A stretch of 64,000 nucleotides of DNA from Chromobacterium haemolyticum (GTDB lineage: Bacteria; Pseudomonadota; Gammaproteobacteria; Burkholderiales; Chromobacteriaceae): positions 1 to 64,000 of the forward strand of contig NZ_MUKU01000010.1 of the NCBI RefSeq assembly GCF_002081825.1. Reading direction: 5' to 3'. The notes beneath the pieces are model-generated. The model searched no databases, was not told where the DNA came from, and saw only the letters and a program-made list of their open reading frames with translations. The position numbers and the translations under genes were made by a program. Of the stretch, positions 15,028 through 22,268 are shown piece after piece (within the stretch, counting starts at the first letter, position 1; each line of letters starts with the position of its first letter).

Positions 15028-15308
15028 GGCTTCTGCTCCAATTGGTTGACCCGGGTCTTCAGCCACGCTTCCAGGAACTGGGCGCCAAGGATGCCCAGCG
15101 CGCTGCCCACGCCAATGAGGGCAGGCAGAGGAATGGTAGGAAATTGCGCCAGCACGACGCCGGCAACGGTGGACGTCGCGCCGCCCAGGATGGCCCGGCC
15201 CAGCGCCAGGCGGCCGGTGATCTTTTCCGAGCTCACGAGCAGCTTGCCCAGGCCAATTACGGCACCGATTACGACCAAGTACAGAACACCTTTCTCGTGC
15301 TCCTGCAT
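15024..15308 (-). CDS. holin
   Basis: A 94-residue membrane protein ending four bases inside the endolysin start. MQEHEKGVLYLVVIGAVIGLG begins a first membrane segment; GGATSTVAGVVLAQF and PALIGVGSALGILGAQFLE form two more, followed by a charged tail (KTRVNQLEQKP). This matches small phage holins that open the inner membrane for endolysin. The start at 15308 is chosen because the longer frame from 15398 runs through the terminator hairpin. I cannot identify a separate antiholin; a dual start is not visible. Confidence 0.8.
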   Translation of the reverse strand: MQEHEKGVLYLVVIGAVIGLGKLLVSSEKITGRLALGRAILGGATSTVAGVVLAQFPTIPLPALIGVGSALGILGAQFLEAWLKTRVNQLEQKP

Positions 15309-15325
15309 GATGGTTCCTTGAATAG

Positions 15326-15350
15326 AAAAACCCGCCGGGCGGCGGGTTTG
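15326..15350 (-). terminator. terminator after the antirepressor gene
   Basis: CCCGCC/GGCGGG stem (15331-15336 with 15341-15346) with TTTTT on the minus strand, between the antirepressor stop and the holin start. Confidence 0.8.
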
Positions 15351-15369
15351 GGTGGATAAAAGAGGTGAT

Positions 15370-16074
15370 TCAGTGCATCGTTCGGACATTCTCAGCAAGT
15401 TTGGCCAGCCCCTTGGGCGTCACCAGTACCTGCTCTACAACTTTTTCACTGCCATCGCTGCGGCTGACGGTGGTGACTTTGTGCTCCAGCACTCCGGCCT
15501 GAATTTTGTCTTGGTAGGCGGTCCATGATGCGCTACCGGGGCGCTTGTAAATCCAGCGGTGCTGATTGAGGTAGGTGAACAAGTCCTTCGGCCGCAGTTG
15601 CAAGGCCTTGGCAGCATTGGTGATGCATGATGCGCCTTCGGCTTCCGAGATGCGCTCCAGGGCTTGGACCTTGGGTGCCATAGACTCCACCTTGCTTTCC
15701 AGTGATAAAACCTTCTCACTGTAGGTCAGCAGCAGGCCGCGCATTGCTGCCGGGTCATTCAGCACCTGGATAGGGTCGGGCTGCTGCGCTTTCTGCTCTA
15801 ACTCCATCCAGCGCTTGATGATGCGGTTGCGCAGCACTACGTTGTAGCCGGCGACCAGGGTCATCGACAGTTCTTTGTCGAGATTGAAGCACGGCAAGGC
15901 GCGGCCAGTACTGTCTTGGTAGCTGCCCCCAAATTTGGGGTCAGTGATTTTCAGGTCGCTGAGCATGTTGCGGATGTCGCGCATAACATGGTCGTGGCGC
16001 TTATCGCACAGATCCGCGATCTCCCGGCTGCTCATGGTCATCGGCTGGCCGGCGCTCATTGTCATCAGTTCCAT
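15370..16074 (-). CDS. antirepressor with Rha and KilAC-type domains
   Basis: 234 residues. The N-terminal half (about 10-110: MTMSSREIADLCDKRHDHVMRDIR, then FNLDKELSMTLVAGYNVVLRNRI) is the Rha domain. The C-terminal part (about 125-234: ALQLRPKDLFTYLNQHRWIYK and VTPKGLAKLAENV) is a KilAC/ANT domain. Such proteins bind and inactivate phage repressors, as P22 Ant does. It lies downstream of an Arc-like repressor, opposite a Mnt-like gene. The start at 16074 has a GGGGGTG ribosome site; longer versions begin in unrelated sequence. Confidence 0.85.
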   Translation of the reverse strand: MELMTMSAGQPMTMSSREIADLCDKRHDHVMRDIRNMLSDLKITDPKFGGSYQDSTGRALPCFNLDKELSMTLVAGYNVVLRNRIIKRWMELEQKAQQPDPIQVLNDPAAMRGLLLTYSEKVLSLESKVESMAPKVQALERISEAEGASCITNAAKALQLRPKDLFTYLNQHRWIYKRPGSASWTAYQDKIQAGVLEHKVTTVSRSDGSEKVVEQVLVTPKGLAKLAENVRTMH

Positions 16075-16075
16075 G

Positions 16076-16321
16076 TCACACCCCCAGCACGATGGATTCG
16101 GTTTCCTCGCGGAAGAGGTCGGCCTCGTTGTGCAAGTCGCCGGCAATGGTTTTACCGAGCGATGCCAGTTTGGTAATGGCGTCGTCCTGCGACAGCCTGG
16201 CAATAGCGGCAAGGATTCCGGCGAGGCTGTCCGCGTGGATCATGGTGATACCGGCCGCGTCCATGCTACGGGACGCCATAGTCTTGATTTGACTTTGTTG
16301 GTTTTTTGCGCTAGCTTCCAT
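16076..16321 (-). CDS. hypothetical 81-residue protein between Arc-like repressor and antirepressor
   Basis: Product MEASAKNQQSQIKTMASRSM..., helical and acidic, with no recognised domain. The start at 16321 has a strong AAGGAG site; an in-frame ATG at 16399 would add 26 residues but lacks one. The stop is one base before the antirepressor start. The order Arc-like, this gene, antirepressor on one strand suggests it is controlled with the antirepressor by Arc. It might be a cofactor or modulator of it; no family is known to me. Confidence 0.6.
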   Translation of the reverse strand: MEASAKNQQSQIKTMASRSMDAAGITMIHADSLAGILAAIARLSQDDAITKLASLGKTIAGDLHNEADLFREETESIVLGV

Positions 16322-16412
16322 AGCGAAATCTCCTTGAATTGCGTTCAGGATTTTCGATACCGAGGCCTCAACAGTTCCAGCTGTTGGGGCTTCACTCATT
16401 TCTGGGGTGGTC

Positions 16413-16583
16413 TTAGGCTGCCTCGTCAACTTGCTCCTCCTCGCGTTTACGACTCTCCTCAAGCCGCGCAACAATCTCACCATTCAAGCTTCGGTAATTG
16501 TCGATGGCCTTATGCTTGAGCCAGTTCTTAAGCTCCTCAGGGATTCGTATCGGGGTTGCTGTTATGTTTCGAGCGTTTTTCAT
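16413..16583 (-). CDS. Arc-like ribbon-helix-helix repressor
   Basis: 56 residues, the size of P22 Arc (53). The segment ARNITATPIRIPEELKNWLK followed by KAIDNYRSLNGEIVARLEES matches the Arc fold: one beta strand contacting the operator (ITATPIRIP) and two helices. It should bind as a dimer pair and repress its own promoter and the antirepressor operon. The start at 16583 is preceded by AGGAG. Divergent to a second ribbon-helix-helix gene, as arc and mnt are arranged in P22. Confidence 0.85.
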   Translation of the reverse strand: MKNARNITATPIRIPEELKNWLKHKAIDNYRSLNGEIVARLEESRKREEEQVDEAA

Positions 16584-16604
16584 GTAGAGCAATCTCCTTT
16601 TGAT

Positions 16605-16697
16605 GTCACGGTGACGTGTTTGCATCTTAGAGGCAGGAATAGCCGATGTCAATGTCAACGCAGTCACGGTGACATTATTGCAACAAGTCACAGAGAC
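16605..16697. promoter_or_regulatory. divergent promoters and operators of the arc/mnt-like switch
   Basis: Two perfect copies of GTCACGGTGAC lie at 16605-16615 and 16663-16673, with a weaker copy GTCACAGAGAC at 16687-16697. The minus promoter has -35 TTGACA (16647-16652, tandem TTGACATTGACA), a 17-base spacer and -10 TAAGAT (16624-16629); operators flank it on both sides. The plus promoter has TTGCAA (16678-16683), a 16-base spacer and TATCAT (16700-16705), with the weak operator between -35 and -10. The sites are seen in the sequence; the assignment to these repressors is inferred. Confidence 0.7.
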
Positions 16698-16711
16698 ACT
16701 ATCATCTACGC

Positions 16712-17092
16712 ATGGAAAAAGAGCCCCAATCGACGGTCGGTCGTGAGTCTGACAAGTTCATGTTGCGCCTACCTGATGGCATGCGGGAGCACATAGCCGA
16801 ACTTGCTAAGGCTAACGGACGCTCCATGAATGCAGAGATTGTCATTCGGTTAGTAGAGACTTTTAGCTCTGCGCCACGAGTGACGGAAGGTATGGTAAAT
16901 GAGTTGAATCTCTACAAAACGGTCTTCGAAATTTTCAAGGCTACAAGCCCTGACTTTGATTCTGAGATTGCTGATCGTATGCGGTCTTACATCCAACTGA
17001 TCCCAGAGACTCAAGTGGAGCCATGGGATGGCGAAGTGTCAACGTCACGTACTCAAGAATTGAAAGAGCTACTTCGGAAGAAGCTACTATGA
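16712..17092 (+). CDS. Mnt-like ribbon-helix-helix repressor
   Basis: 126 residues. The N-terminal segment DKFMLRLPDGMREHIAELAK then ANGRSMNAEIVIRLVETF (14-52) is a ribbon-helix-helix domain like Arc and Mnt. The remaining 75 residues are longer than in P22 Mnt (82 residues in total) and could be an extended oligomerisation domain. In P22, Mnt keeps the antirepressor silent during lysogeny; the same role is likely here. The predicted start of transcription falls on the ATG itself, and there is no ribosome site, so the message is probably leaderless. Confidence 0.8.
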   Translation: MEKEPQSTVGRESDKFMLRLPDGMREHIAELAKANGRSMNAEIVIRLVETFSSAPRVTEGMVNELNLYKTVFEIFKATSPDFDSEIADRMRSYIQLIPETQVEPWDGEVSTSRTQELKELLRKKLL

Positions 17093-17119
17093 ACAAAGCC
17101 GCCCTGGGCGGCTTTGTTC
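17091..17119 (+). terminator. terminator between Mnt-like gene and membrane protein gene
   Basis: A perfect 13-base inverted repeat (17091-17103 with 17107-17119) ending in TTTGTTC. It overlaps the last codons' stop region of both convergent genes and could act in both directions. Confidence 0.8.
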
Positions 17120-17387
17120 ATTGCGGTGTTAAGGTACACCCGCAGTGTTTGCACTTTCTGGCTTCGCGTTTCACTAGCTCGGCGCAGTCTGGGCACTTGA
17201 CATGGGTTTGCGGGTTTGGCTCACGAGCATCTGCCTTAATATTTGGCAGGACTAGCAAGGCGATTAGCGCAAGTAGCGGGCTAATGACTAACGAAATCAG
17301 AAACCACCATAATCGTGATCGGCCACGCCCTTCTGCCACCACAATGACAATGATTGAAAAAATAAGCCAAACTGCCAGAAGTTCCAT
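17118..17387 (-). CDS. small membrane protein with zinc-ribbon tail
   Basis: 89 residues. Two membrane segments (MELLAVWLIFSIIVIVVAEG and WWFLISLVISPLLALIALLV) are followed by a cytoplasmic tail with CPDCAELVKREARKCKHCGC, a C-x2-C...C-x2-C zinc ribbon. Such 2TM plus ribbon proteins are common in bacteria and phages, with unknown role. I start at the ATG at 17387; a GTG at 17396 would add three residues. It lies between the repressor switch and the tail chaperone, out of place in a structural operon, and may be a lysogenic accessory gene. Confidence 0.65.
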   Translation of the reverse strand: MELLAVWLIFSIIVIVVAEGRGRSRLWWFLISLVISPLLALIALLVLPNIKADAREPNPQTHVKCPDCAELVKREARKCKHCGCTLTPQ

Positions 17388-17420
17388 TGCAATCACCCGA
17401 TAGTCATTTATGCCGCGATT

Positions 17421-18001
17421 CTATCCCGACATCCCACCCTGCGGGAACTGTGCAAGCAGGGTGACCAGATCGGGCTGGTCATCGGGCTGGCCGCCGGCCG
17501 TGCTCTTGGACTCCGGTTTGATGCCCAGATACGCGGCGACCATCAGGTGCAGAGGCGGGTGATTGCGCCAGTAGGTGTTCATGGCCTCCAGGCGCGGCAG
17601 GTCGAACTGCTCTCCGATTGTGTCCCATGGCAGTCCCGTGCAAGCGATGAGGTGAGCATAGAGCTCACCCCAGTTTAGACTTCCCCCTGAGGCTGACCCT
17701 CCACTTCCTGCGCCTTTCGTTTCAGCCCGGACACGTCCATGATGGCCTCCATCACCTCTGCCATATTGGCTACGTCCACCAACTCTGCCACCTGGTCGCG
17801 GGTGAGGTCGGGGTAATTGCGCTTGAGCGCTGCGGTGGTCGCGTCCAACACGGTAGAAATGCTTTCTTTGCCAATGCCACCGTCAAATTGCTCCAGTCTG
17901 TCTTGCAACTGCTCCAAGGCCGCCAGATTCAGCGGTGGAATAACGTAGGCTTTGCCATTCAGCAACACGGAGATGCCTTTAATTTTCACGAGTTCGGTCA
18001 T
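17421..18001 (-). CDS. tail assembly chaperone, long form made by -1 frameshift
   Basis: The short chaperone gene is followed in the -1 frame by an open frame that has no start codon and ends at 17421. It encodes WGELYAHLIACTGLPWDTIG and then LEAMNTYWRNHPPLHLMVAA, the typical C-terminal half of tail assembly chaperones. Candidate slip sites are CGA-AAG at 17719-17714, which would join through a Gly/Ser linker and give about 193 residues, and a run of five Gs near 17683-17687. Long and short forms recruit tape measure and tube proteins, as lambda gpG/gpGT do. The exact slip site is inferred. Confidence 0.75.
17675..18001 (-). CDS. tail assembly chaperone, short form
   Basis: The 108-residue unshifted product (MTELVKIKGISVLLNGKAYV...). 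It is helical after an N-terminal beta hairpin, the layout of the lambda gpG family. It lies between the tail tube gene and, several genes downstream, the tape measure gene, with the Arc/Mnt and lysis modules inserted in between. In most siphoviruses chaperone and tape measure are adjacent, so the intervening regulatory and lysis block is unusual. Confidence 0.85.
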   Translation of the reverse strand: MTELVKIKGISVLLNGKAYVIPPLNLAALEQLQDRLEQFDGGIGKESISTVLDATTAALKRNYPDLTRDQVAELVDVANMAEVMEAIMDVSGLKRKAQEVEGQPQGEV

Positions 18002-18025
18002 TTGGGATTCCTTTGTGGGAAGAGC

Positions 18026-18044
18026 GCCCGGCCGGCGGCCGGGC
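18026..18044 (-). other. intercistronic hairpin 1 (GCCCGGCC)
   Basis: Perfect eight-base stem GCCCGGCC/GGCCGGGC between tail tube and chaperone genes, without a T-run. Similar hairpins occur after two other virion genes. Confidence 0.6.
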
Positions 18045-18052
18045 TGGTGGGT

Positions 18053-18826
18053 TTACTCGGACAGGCTATAAGCGACGACACGGCCCATGGGGTCAGCGAA
18101 GGCCTCGAAGTCAAACTCGGGCACCAGGAAGTCGTCCTGCTTGGTGGACAGGCTCAGCTTGCCGGCAATGGCAGAGAACAGCGTGATCTTCATGCTGTTG
18201 CCCTGGTAGGGCAGGAACAGGTCGGCTGTGAACGCCGGCGCGGAGCCCATGGGCAGGTTCATTACCGTGGACTTGGTTGCATCCGGCGCGCTGGCGGTGT
18301 CGACGGTGTATTCGTAGTTGATGAATACCGTCTTGCCGGCGTCGGCCGTCGCAAATGTGTACTGGCCGCCGGCGGTGACCATGTACTGGCCGGCAGTCGG
18401 CGCACTGGCGACACGCTTCAGCGGCAAGCCCTTGCTGCCGATGACACCGAAGTCGCGCGTAAAAGTGCCCCCGTTCGGCGGGCTGACGGTGACTTGCGAC
18501 GGGGATGCTGGGATGGCCTGGCCCGCTGTGTCGTAGTTCGCGGTCACCAGGCCGCCGGTCAGGGTCTGGCCGAAAATGATGCTGTTGAACATGGCGCCGA
18601 ACAGTTGGGCAAATTTGGCCTTGCCGGTGATCTTGCCTTTGCCGCGGCCGACCGCGACCGGGAACTGGTTTTGTCCGTGCAGCGTTTTGTTTTCGAAGTT
18701 GATGTCGACGCTGCCTTCCTGCATCACGCCTACCATGATCGGCGTCGGGTTGGCGATGATATTGCCCAGGGCGTCTTTTTGCGGGGTGGCCCAGAGGATG
18801 CCCGAGCCGAATCCAAATTGCGACAT
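18053..18826 (-). CDS. major tail tube protein
   Basis: 257 residues, position and composition of a siphovirus tail tube subunit: beta-rich, with VMQEGSVDINFENKTLHGQN and FADPMGRVVAYSLSE. A central 70-residue segment (about 120-190, Gly/Thr/Pro-rich) may be an extra surface domain. It follows the tail completion gene and precedes the chaperone, the standard order. I start at 18826, six bases after GGAGAC; a longer frame to 18994 would run back into the upstream gene and is not credible. Confidence 0.8.
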   Translation of the reverse strand: MSQFGFGSGILWATPQKDALGNIIANPTPIMVGVMQEGSVDINFENKTLHGQNQFPVAVGRGKGKITGKAKFAQLFGAMFNSIIFGQTLTGGLVTANYDTAGQAIPASPSQVTVSPPNGGTFTRDFGVIGSKGLPLKRVASAPTAGQYMVTAGGQYTFATADAGKTVFINYEYTVDTASAPDATKSTVMNLPMGSAPAFTADLFLPYQGNSMKITLFSAIAGKLSLSTKQDDFLVPEFDFEAFADPMGRVVAYSLSE

Positions 18827-18849
18827 TGTGGTGTCTCCATAAACGAGAG

Positions 18850-18870
18850 AGCCCGGCGCGTGGCCGGGCT
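18850..18870 (-). other. intercistronic hairpin 2 (AGCCCGGC)
   Basis: Eight-base stem AGCCCGGC/GCCGGGCT between tail completion and tail tube genes, again without a T-run. Confidence 0.6.
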
Positions 18871-18893
18871 GGATTGGTGAAAATGCGGCGCCG

Positions 18894-19325
18894 TCAGGTC
18901 GCCAGGATGCGGAACGGCACGATGGCCACCGCCTGATCGCCGAGGGTGCCCTCGTCGGTTTCGATGTCGCCCTCGATCCAGCAGCGCTCAACAAGGCCGC
19001 CGAGGGTCTGGACGCGCTGTACCGGGTTGTCTGGCTTGGTCACGGCCTCGATCGCATCAAGAAGCGGATTCATCACGGTGCCAGGCACACGGTCGCCGTC
19101 GGTGCGAGCGTAGACGTAGACATCGATCAAAAACGTCCACTTAGTCGGAACACCGCGTGCTGGATCGCCCGGGGCGGCTATCTGGCGCCCTTGAGCCTGG
19201 AAAAGAGCGGGCTGCTGACTCGAATCCACGTCGCTCCAGTGCCGAAGCTTGCGGCTCGTGGTGCGCAGCCCGGGAATGGCTTTCAGCCGCTCAAACAGTT
19301 CGGCGTAAATTTGCTCTCGGTTCAT
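18894..19325 (-). CDS. tail terminator / completion-like protein
   Basis: 143 residues starting MNREQIYAELFERLKAIPGL, with WTFLIDVYVYARTD and VAIVPFRILAT. The helix-then-beta pattern and the place between the HK97 gp10-like protein and the tail tube fit a tail terminator (lambda U-like), which caps the tube and joins it to the head. I do not see a diagnostic motif, so the name rests on gene order. It overlaps the preceding gene by four bases. Confidence 0.6.
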   Translation of the reverse strand: MNREQIYAELFERLKAIPGLRTTSRKLRHWSDVDSSQQPALFQAQGRQIAAPGDPARGVPTKWTFLIDVYVYARTDGDRVPGTVMNPLLDAIEAVTKPDNPVQRVQTLGGLVERCWIEGDIETDEGTLGDQAVAIVPFRILAT

Positions 19326-19810
19326 CGGCGTTGAATCCCTTTTCGCGTTGCCTCGGACAGCGCGCTGACGATTTCGCCTTCCATTTCCGTCAGCGCAGAG
19401 CGTAGGAACGACTTAGCCGGCAGTTCGACCTCCCTGGTGTGGGCCTTTACTGTGGCAATGCGCGGTGCAATGGGTTTTCCCCAGGCCTCCTTGACCACTC
19501 GAAGGTGCTCGCGCACGGTCTCTGTGCCATGAAAGCCCAGCTCCCAGCGCCTTCCGTACTCGACATTGGTGCCGACAAAGCCGGCAATCGAAGTAGTCCC
19601 CGCGCCGGCGATGCGCCGGTTGATCGAGCGCCGCAGGCGGCCGGTTTGGACGTTGAGCACCTGGCCGGAAAGCTTTTCCGCTTTGACTTTCGCCAGCAGC
19701 TTCAGCGTCAGCCGGCCGATTGTGGCCTCGACATTGCGCTGCACCTGCGGGTGGACCTGCCGCAGAAACTCGATGGTCTGCTTATCTCCCACAATCTCGT
19801 GGCGGATCAT
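19322..19810 (-). CDS. HK97 gp10-like head-tail joining protein
   Basis: 162 residues, basic N-terminal half (TLKLLAKVKAEKLSG, TGRLRRSINRRIAG) and the motif VGTNVEYGRRWELGFHG, typical of HK97 gp10 family proteins (V-G-x-x-V-x-Y-A/G-x-x-x-E-F/L-G). They lie at the head-tail interface of siphoviruses. The C terminus FLRSALTEMEGEIVSALSEA is also usual for the family. It overlaps the stop of the connector gene upstream by four bases, so it is co-translated. Confidence 0.85.
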   Translation of the reverse strand: MIRHEIVGDKQTIEFLRQVHPQVQRNVEATIGRLTLKLLAKVKAEKLSGQVLNVQTGRLRRSINRRIAGAGTTSIAGFVGTNVEYGRRWELGFHGTETVREHLRVVKEAWGKPIAPRIATVKAHTREVELPAKSFLRSALTEMEGEIVSALSEATRKGIQRR

Positions 19811-20325
19811 ATCGGCACCACCTTCCGATATTGGGTCAGCACCCCGCGCGCCGCGGGCGACAGATCGCCGATGAAGAACGTCACCGTTTCGCCGGCCAGG
19901 CTCTTGGACTGGTGGCCGATGCGGTCGCGCTCTTTGAAGCGCAAGGCAACAAGATCGATGCAGGCTTGCTCGATGTCCGGCGGGGTCGTGTCATAGCCGG
20001 CCTGGTAGGTGATAAGGACGTTCATGCGGCCGCGGGTGAATCGATTGCCGCCGAGCAGCGCGACCTTGGTCTTGTCGAAGACGAAGCTCGCGGGCTGGCC
20101 GTCGATGACCACACTGGAAACCTGGGACACCGGCCATGCGCCCAGCACCATCACGTCGTTTCCGTGGCCGTCGCGTCGTTCGGTGTATTCCTGCTTGGCG
20201 AAGCGCCGACCGCACCAGTTTTCGATGAACTCGCTGGCGGAGGTGATCAGCCGCGTCAGCATTGCATCGCTGGCGCTATCGGTTATGTTCAGCCACGCCT
20301 TTGCGTTCTCCAGTGTGGTCAGCAT
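19807..20325 (-). CDS. head-tail connector, HK97 gp6-like
   Basis: 172 residues. LTTLENAKAWLNITDSASDA then LTRLITSASEFIENWCGRRF is the usual start of gp6-like adaptor proteins, which form a ring under the portal. I begin at ATG 20325; the longer frame to 20451 has a Pro/Arg-rich start that belongs to another reading frame. The adaptor role follows from family and order. Confidence 0.85.
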   Translation of the reverse strand: MLTTLENAKAWLNITDSASDAMLTRLITSASEFIENWCGRRFAKQEYTERRDGHGNDVMVLGAWPVSQVSSVVIDGQPASFVFDKTKVALLGGNRFTRGRMNVLITYQAGYDTTPPDIEQACIDLVALRFKERDRIGHQSKSLAGETVTFFIGDLSPAARGVLTQYRKVVPI

Positions 20326-20329
20326 GGGC

Positions 20330-20665
20330 TTACTCCTGCGCCTGCTTGGGTTCGCCCTTGGGCGCGGTGGCGGCCTTGCGGCGGGACTGCTTCTGTTCTT
20401 CCTGCTTGGCGTCGAGCGGAGCTTGGGAGCGAACAGGAGGAGCAAAGCCACTTTGCGGCATCAGTTCTTCGGCGCCGACGCCGCTCATGTCGACAACGAC
20501 GTTGCCGGCAGTGTCGATAATCTTCAGCCCGCGCGTGAAGCCGTGCGGCTCCAGCAGGCCGGCCAGGTTATCGTGCGCTTCGATGAAGCCGTCCTCGTCG
20601 GCATTGAACTGCTCGCCGCCCACGCTGACGGAGCTGACGCCCTCCGGGCATTTGAATTTGACCAT
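20330..20665 (-). CDS. hypothetical head-region protein
   Basis: 111 residues (MVKFKCPEGVSSVSVGGEQF...). The first 70 residues look like a compact beta-rich domain, followed by a Lys/Gln/Ala-rich disordered tail. It lies between capsid and connector genes, where many phages encode a small head protein. Capsid decoration or a head fibre base is possible, but no family is recognised. Its start has a good AAGGAG site. Confidence 0.65.
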   Translation of the reverse strand: MVKFKCPEGVSSVSVGGEQFNADEDGFIEAHDNLAGLLEPHGFTRGLKIIDTAGNVVVDMSGVGAEELMPQSGFAPPVRSQAPLDAKQEEQKQSRRKAATAPKGEPKQAQE

Positions 20666-20688
20666 GTGTGAATCTCCTTGGCGATGGT

Positions 20689-20711
20689 GCTGCCCGGCAT
20701 GGCCGGGCAGC
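20689..20711 (-). other. intercistronic hairpin 3 (GCTGCCCGGC)
   Basis: Ten-base stem GCTGCCCGGC/GCCGGGCAGC between capsid and head-protein genes, without a T-run. It shares the CCCGGC core with the two hairpins downstream. Confidence 0.6.
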
Positions 20712-20716
20712 AGGGG

Positions 20717-22243
20717 TTAATCCTTGGCGATGTTGGTGATGATGCCCATCGAGAACGGTGCGTAATGCTGCAGCACGCCGTCGGCGTAGACGCCGTACTC
20801 GTAGCGGCGGGTCCGCAGCGGCCATTCAATCTGGTAGTAGTCCTGCCGCATCTTCATCTGGACGATGTTGCCGATGTTGGCCAGCGGGTAGGGCAGGCGC
20901 TCGGTGAAGAAAAACACCGTGCCGGCCGGCATGTTCGGATGCACGCGGATGTTGACGCGCTGGCCGGTGATCTTGTTCAGGTAGTCACCGACCACGGTGC
21001 CCGCCGAGATGGTCGCCGGATTCGAAGCATCGATCGACAGGCGCAGCAGCGGCGCGCCGCCGTTGGCGATGATCTTCTTGGTGACGCTCAGCAGTTCCTG
21101 GGTGCTGACGTAGATCGTCGACGGGCTCAGGCGGTAGCGGCTGTAGAACCAGGCAAACGCCTCCTCGAACTCCGCGATGCCGCCGGCGCCGTCGCTGGTC
21201 AGCGGGGTGCCTTGGCCGGCGTTGCCGGTGGGCATCACCTTCACATAGCTGTTGCTGCCGGGCTTGAAGGCTTGCACGAGCAGGCCGTCAAAATCGAGCT
21301 GGCTGGTGGAGTTGTCGCTCGCCTGCAGTTCGCTGGCCGGCTGCGCGGTGGCCTGCGGCGCATCTTTCAGCACCACGCTGTTGATGGTGGACAGCGCGAC
21401 CAACTTCTCCGCGCCGGCCGCGCCCAGATACCAGGCGTAGCCGACAGCGCCGCGCACGGCGGAAACGGTAGCGGTAAGCGAGCCGGTGGTGCCGGATGTG
21501 GTGCCGGTGCCCGGTGCCGACTTTTGCGCCGAGCCGCCGCCAAAGGTCTCGACGGTGCCGTCTGCGTTGTTGCGGCTGATCTGGCCGGGCACGCGGCTGA
21601 AAGCCGGATCAAACGCCTGGCCGATGGCGCCATTGTTCGGGCCGGAGGCATCCAGCCAGGCCTGAACGCCCAGGGCGACACAAATCACCGAGTAGTTGCC
21701 GGCGGGCAAGTTACCGCCGCCGTTGCTGGCGATTACGGTCGGGGTCGGGGTGGTGCCCAGGGCAACCGAGGTGTTGCCACCCAGGATCAGCCGTTCTTCC
21801 TCAACCATGGTTGCTTCCAGCGTCTGCGTTACCGCCAGCGCCTTCACATCCTCGAAGTTCTTCGACGAGTAGTTCGCTTCGAAGGTGACGTTGTTTTCCA
21901 GTCCGTAGCCGCGATAGGCGGCAAAGTAGTCGGCGGACTGGTGCTGGATCACGCCGCCGCGACGACCTTCAGACACGCCGGCGCGCTGGTTGCCGATGTT
22001 GATGCCGCTGACGACCTTCCAGTTCGCCTGAGTGGCGAAGCCGCCGCCAACGCGCGGGATACTGTTGCGCAGCGGGGTCATGATCGGGTAGAGCTTCTTG
22101 GACGGGCCTTCCAGGTCGTAGGCCTGCAGGCCCGAGGTGGGGCCGCCCGGCTGGGTGTAGGCCTTGAGGATTTCATCCGGCAGCACCTTCAATTGTGCGG
22201 CCTTCATCAGTTCCAGAGTTTCTTCAGTTTGATTCGCGCCCAT
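20717..22243 (-). CDS. major capsid protein with inserted Ig/FN3-like domain
   Basis: 508 residues, large for an HK97-fold capsid protein. The N-terminal part (40-160: an E-loop region, then SSKNFEDVKALAVTQTLEAT and EEERLILGG) and the C-terminal part (320-508: ending TERLPYPLANIGNIVQMKMRQ and WPLRTRRYEYGVYADGVLQHY) look like the capsid fold. Residues about 165-298, rich in Gly/Thr/Ser with GNYSVICVAL and RGAVGYAWYLG, look like an inserted fibronectin-III/Ig domain displayed on the surface. It follows the protease/scaffold gene and a terminator. Confidence 0.8.
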   Translation of the reverse strand: MGANQTEETLELMKAAQLKVLPDEILKAYTQPGGPTSGLQAYDLEGPSKKLYPIMTPLRNSIPRVGGGFATQANWKVVSGINIGNQRAGVSEGRRGGVIQHQSADYFAAYRGYGLENNVTFEANYSSKNFEDVKALAVTQTLEATMVEEERLILGGNTSVALGTTPTPTVIASNGGGNLPAGNYSVICVALGVQAWLDASGPNNGAIGQAFDPAFSRVPGQISRNNADGTVETFGGGSAQKSAPGTGTTSGTTGSLTATVSAVRGAVGYAWYLGAAGAEKLVALSTINSVVLKDAPQATAQPASELQASDNSTSQLDFDGLLVQAFKPGSNSYVKVMPTGNAGQGTPLTSDGAGGIAEFEEAFAWFYSRYRLSPSTIYVSTQELLSVTKKIIANGGAPLLRLSIDASNPATISAGTVVGDYLNKITGQRVNIRVHPNMPAGTVFFFTERLPYPLANIGNIVQMKMRQDYYQIEWPLRTRRYEYGVYADGVLQHYAPFSMGIITNIAKD

Positions 22244-22268
22244 GGCGTGTTTGCTCCTGTGAGGACAT

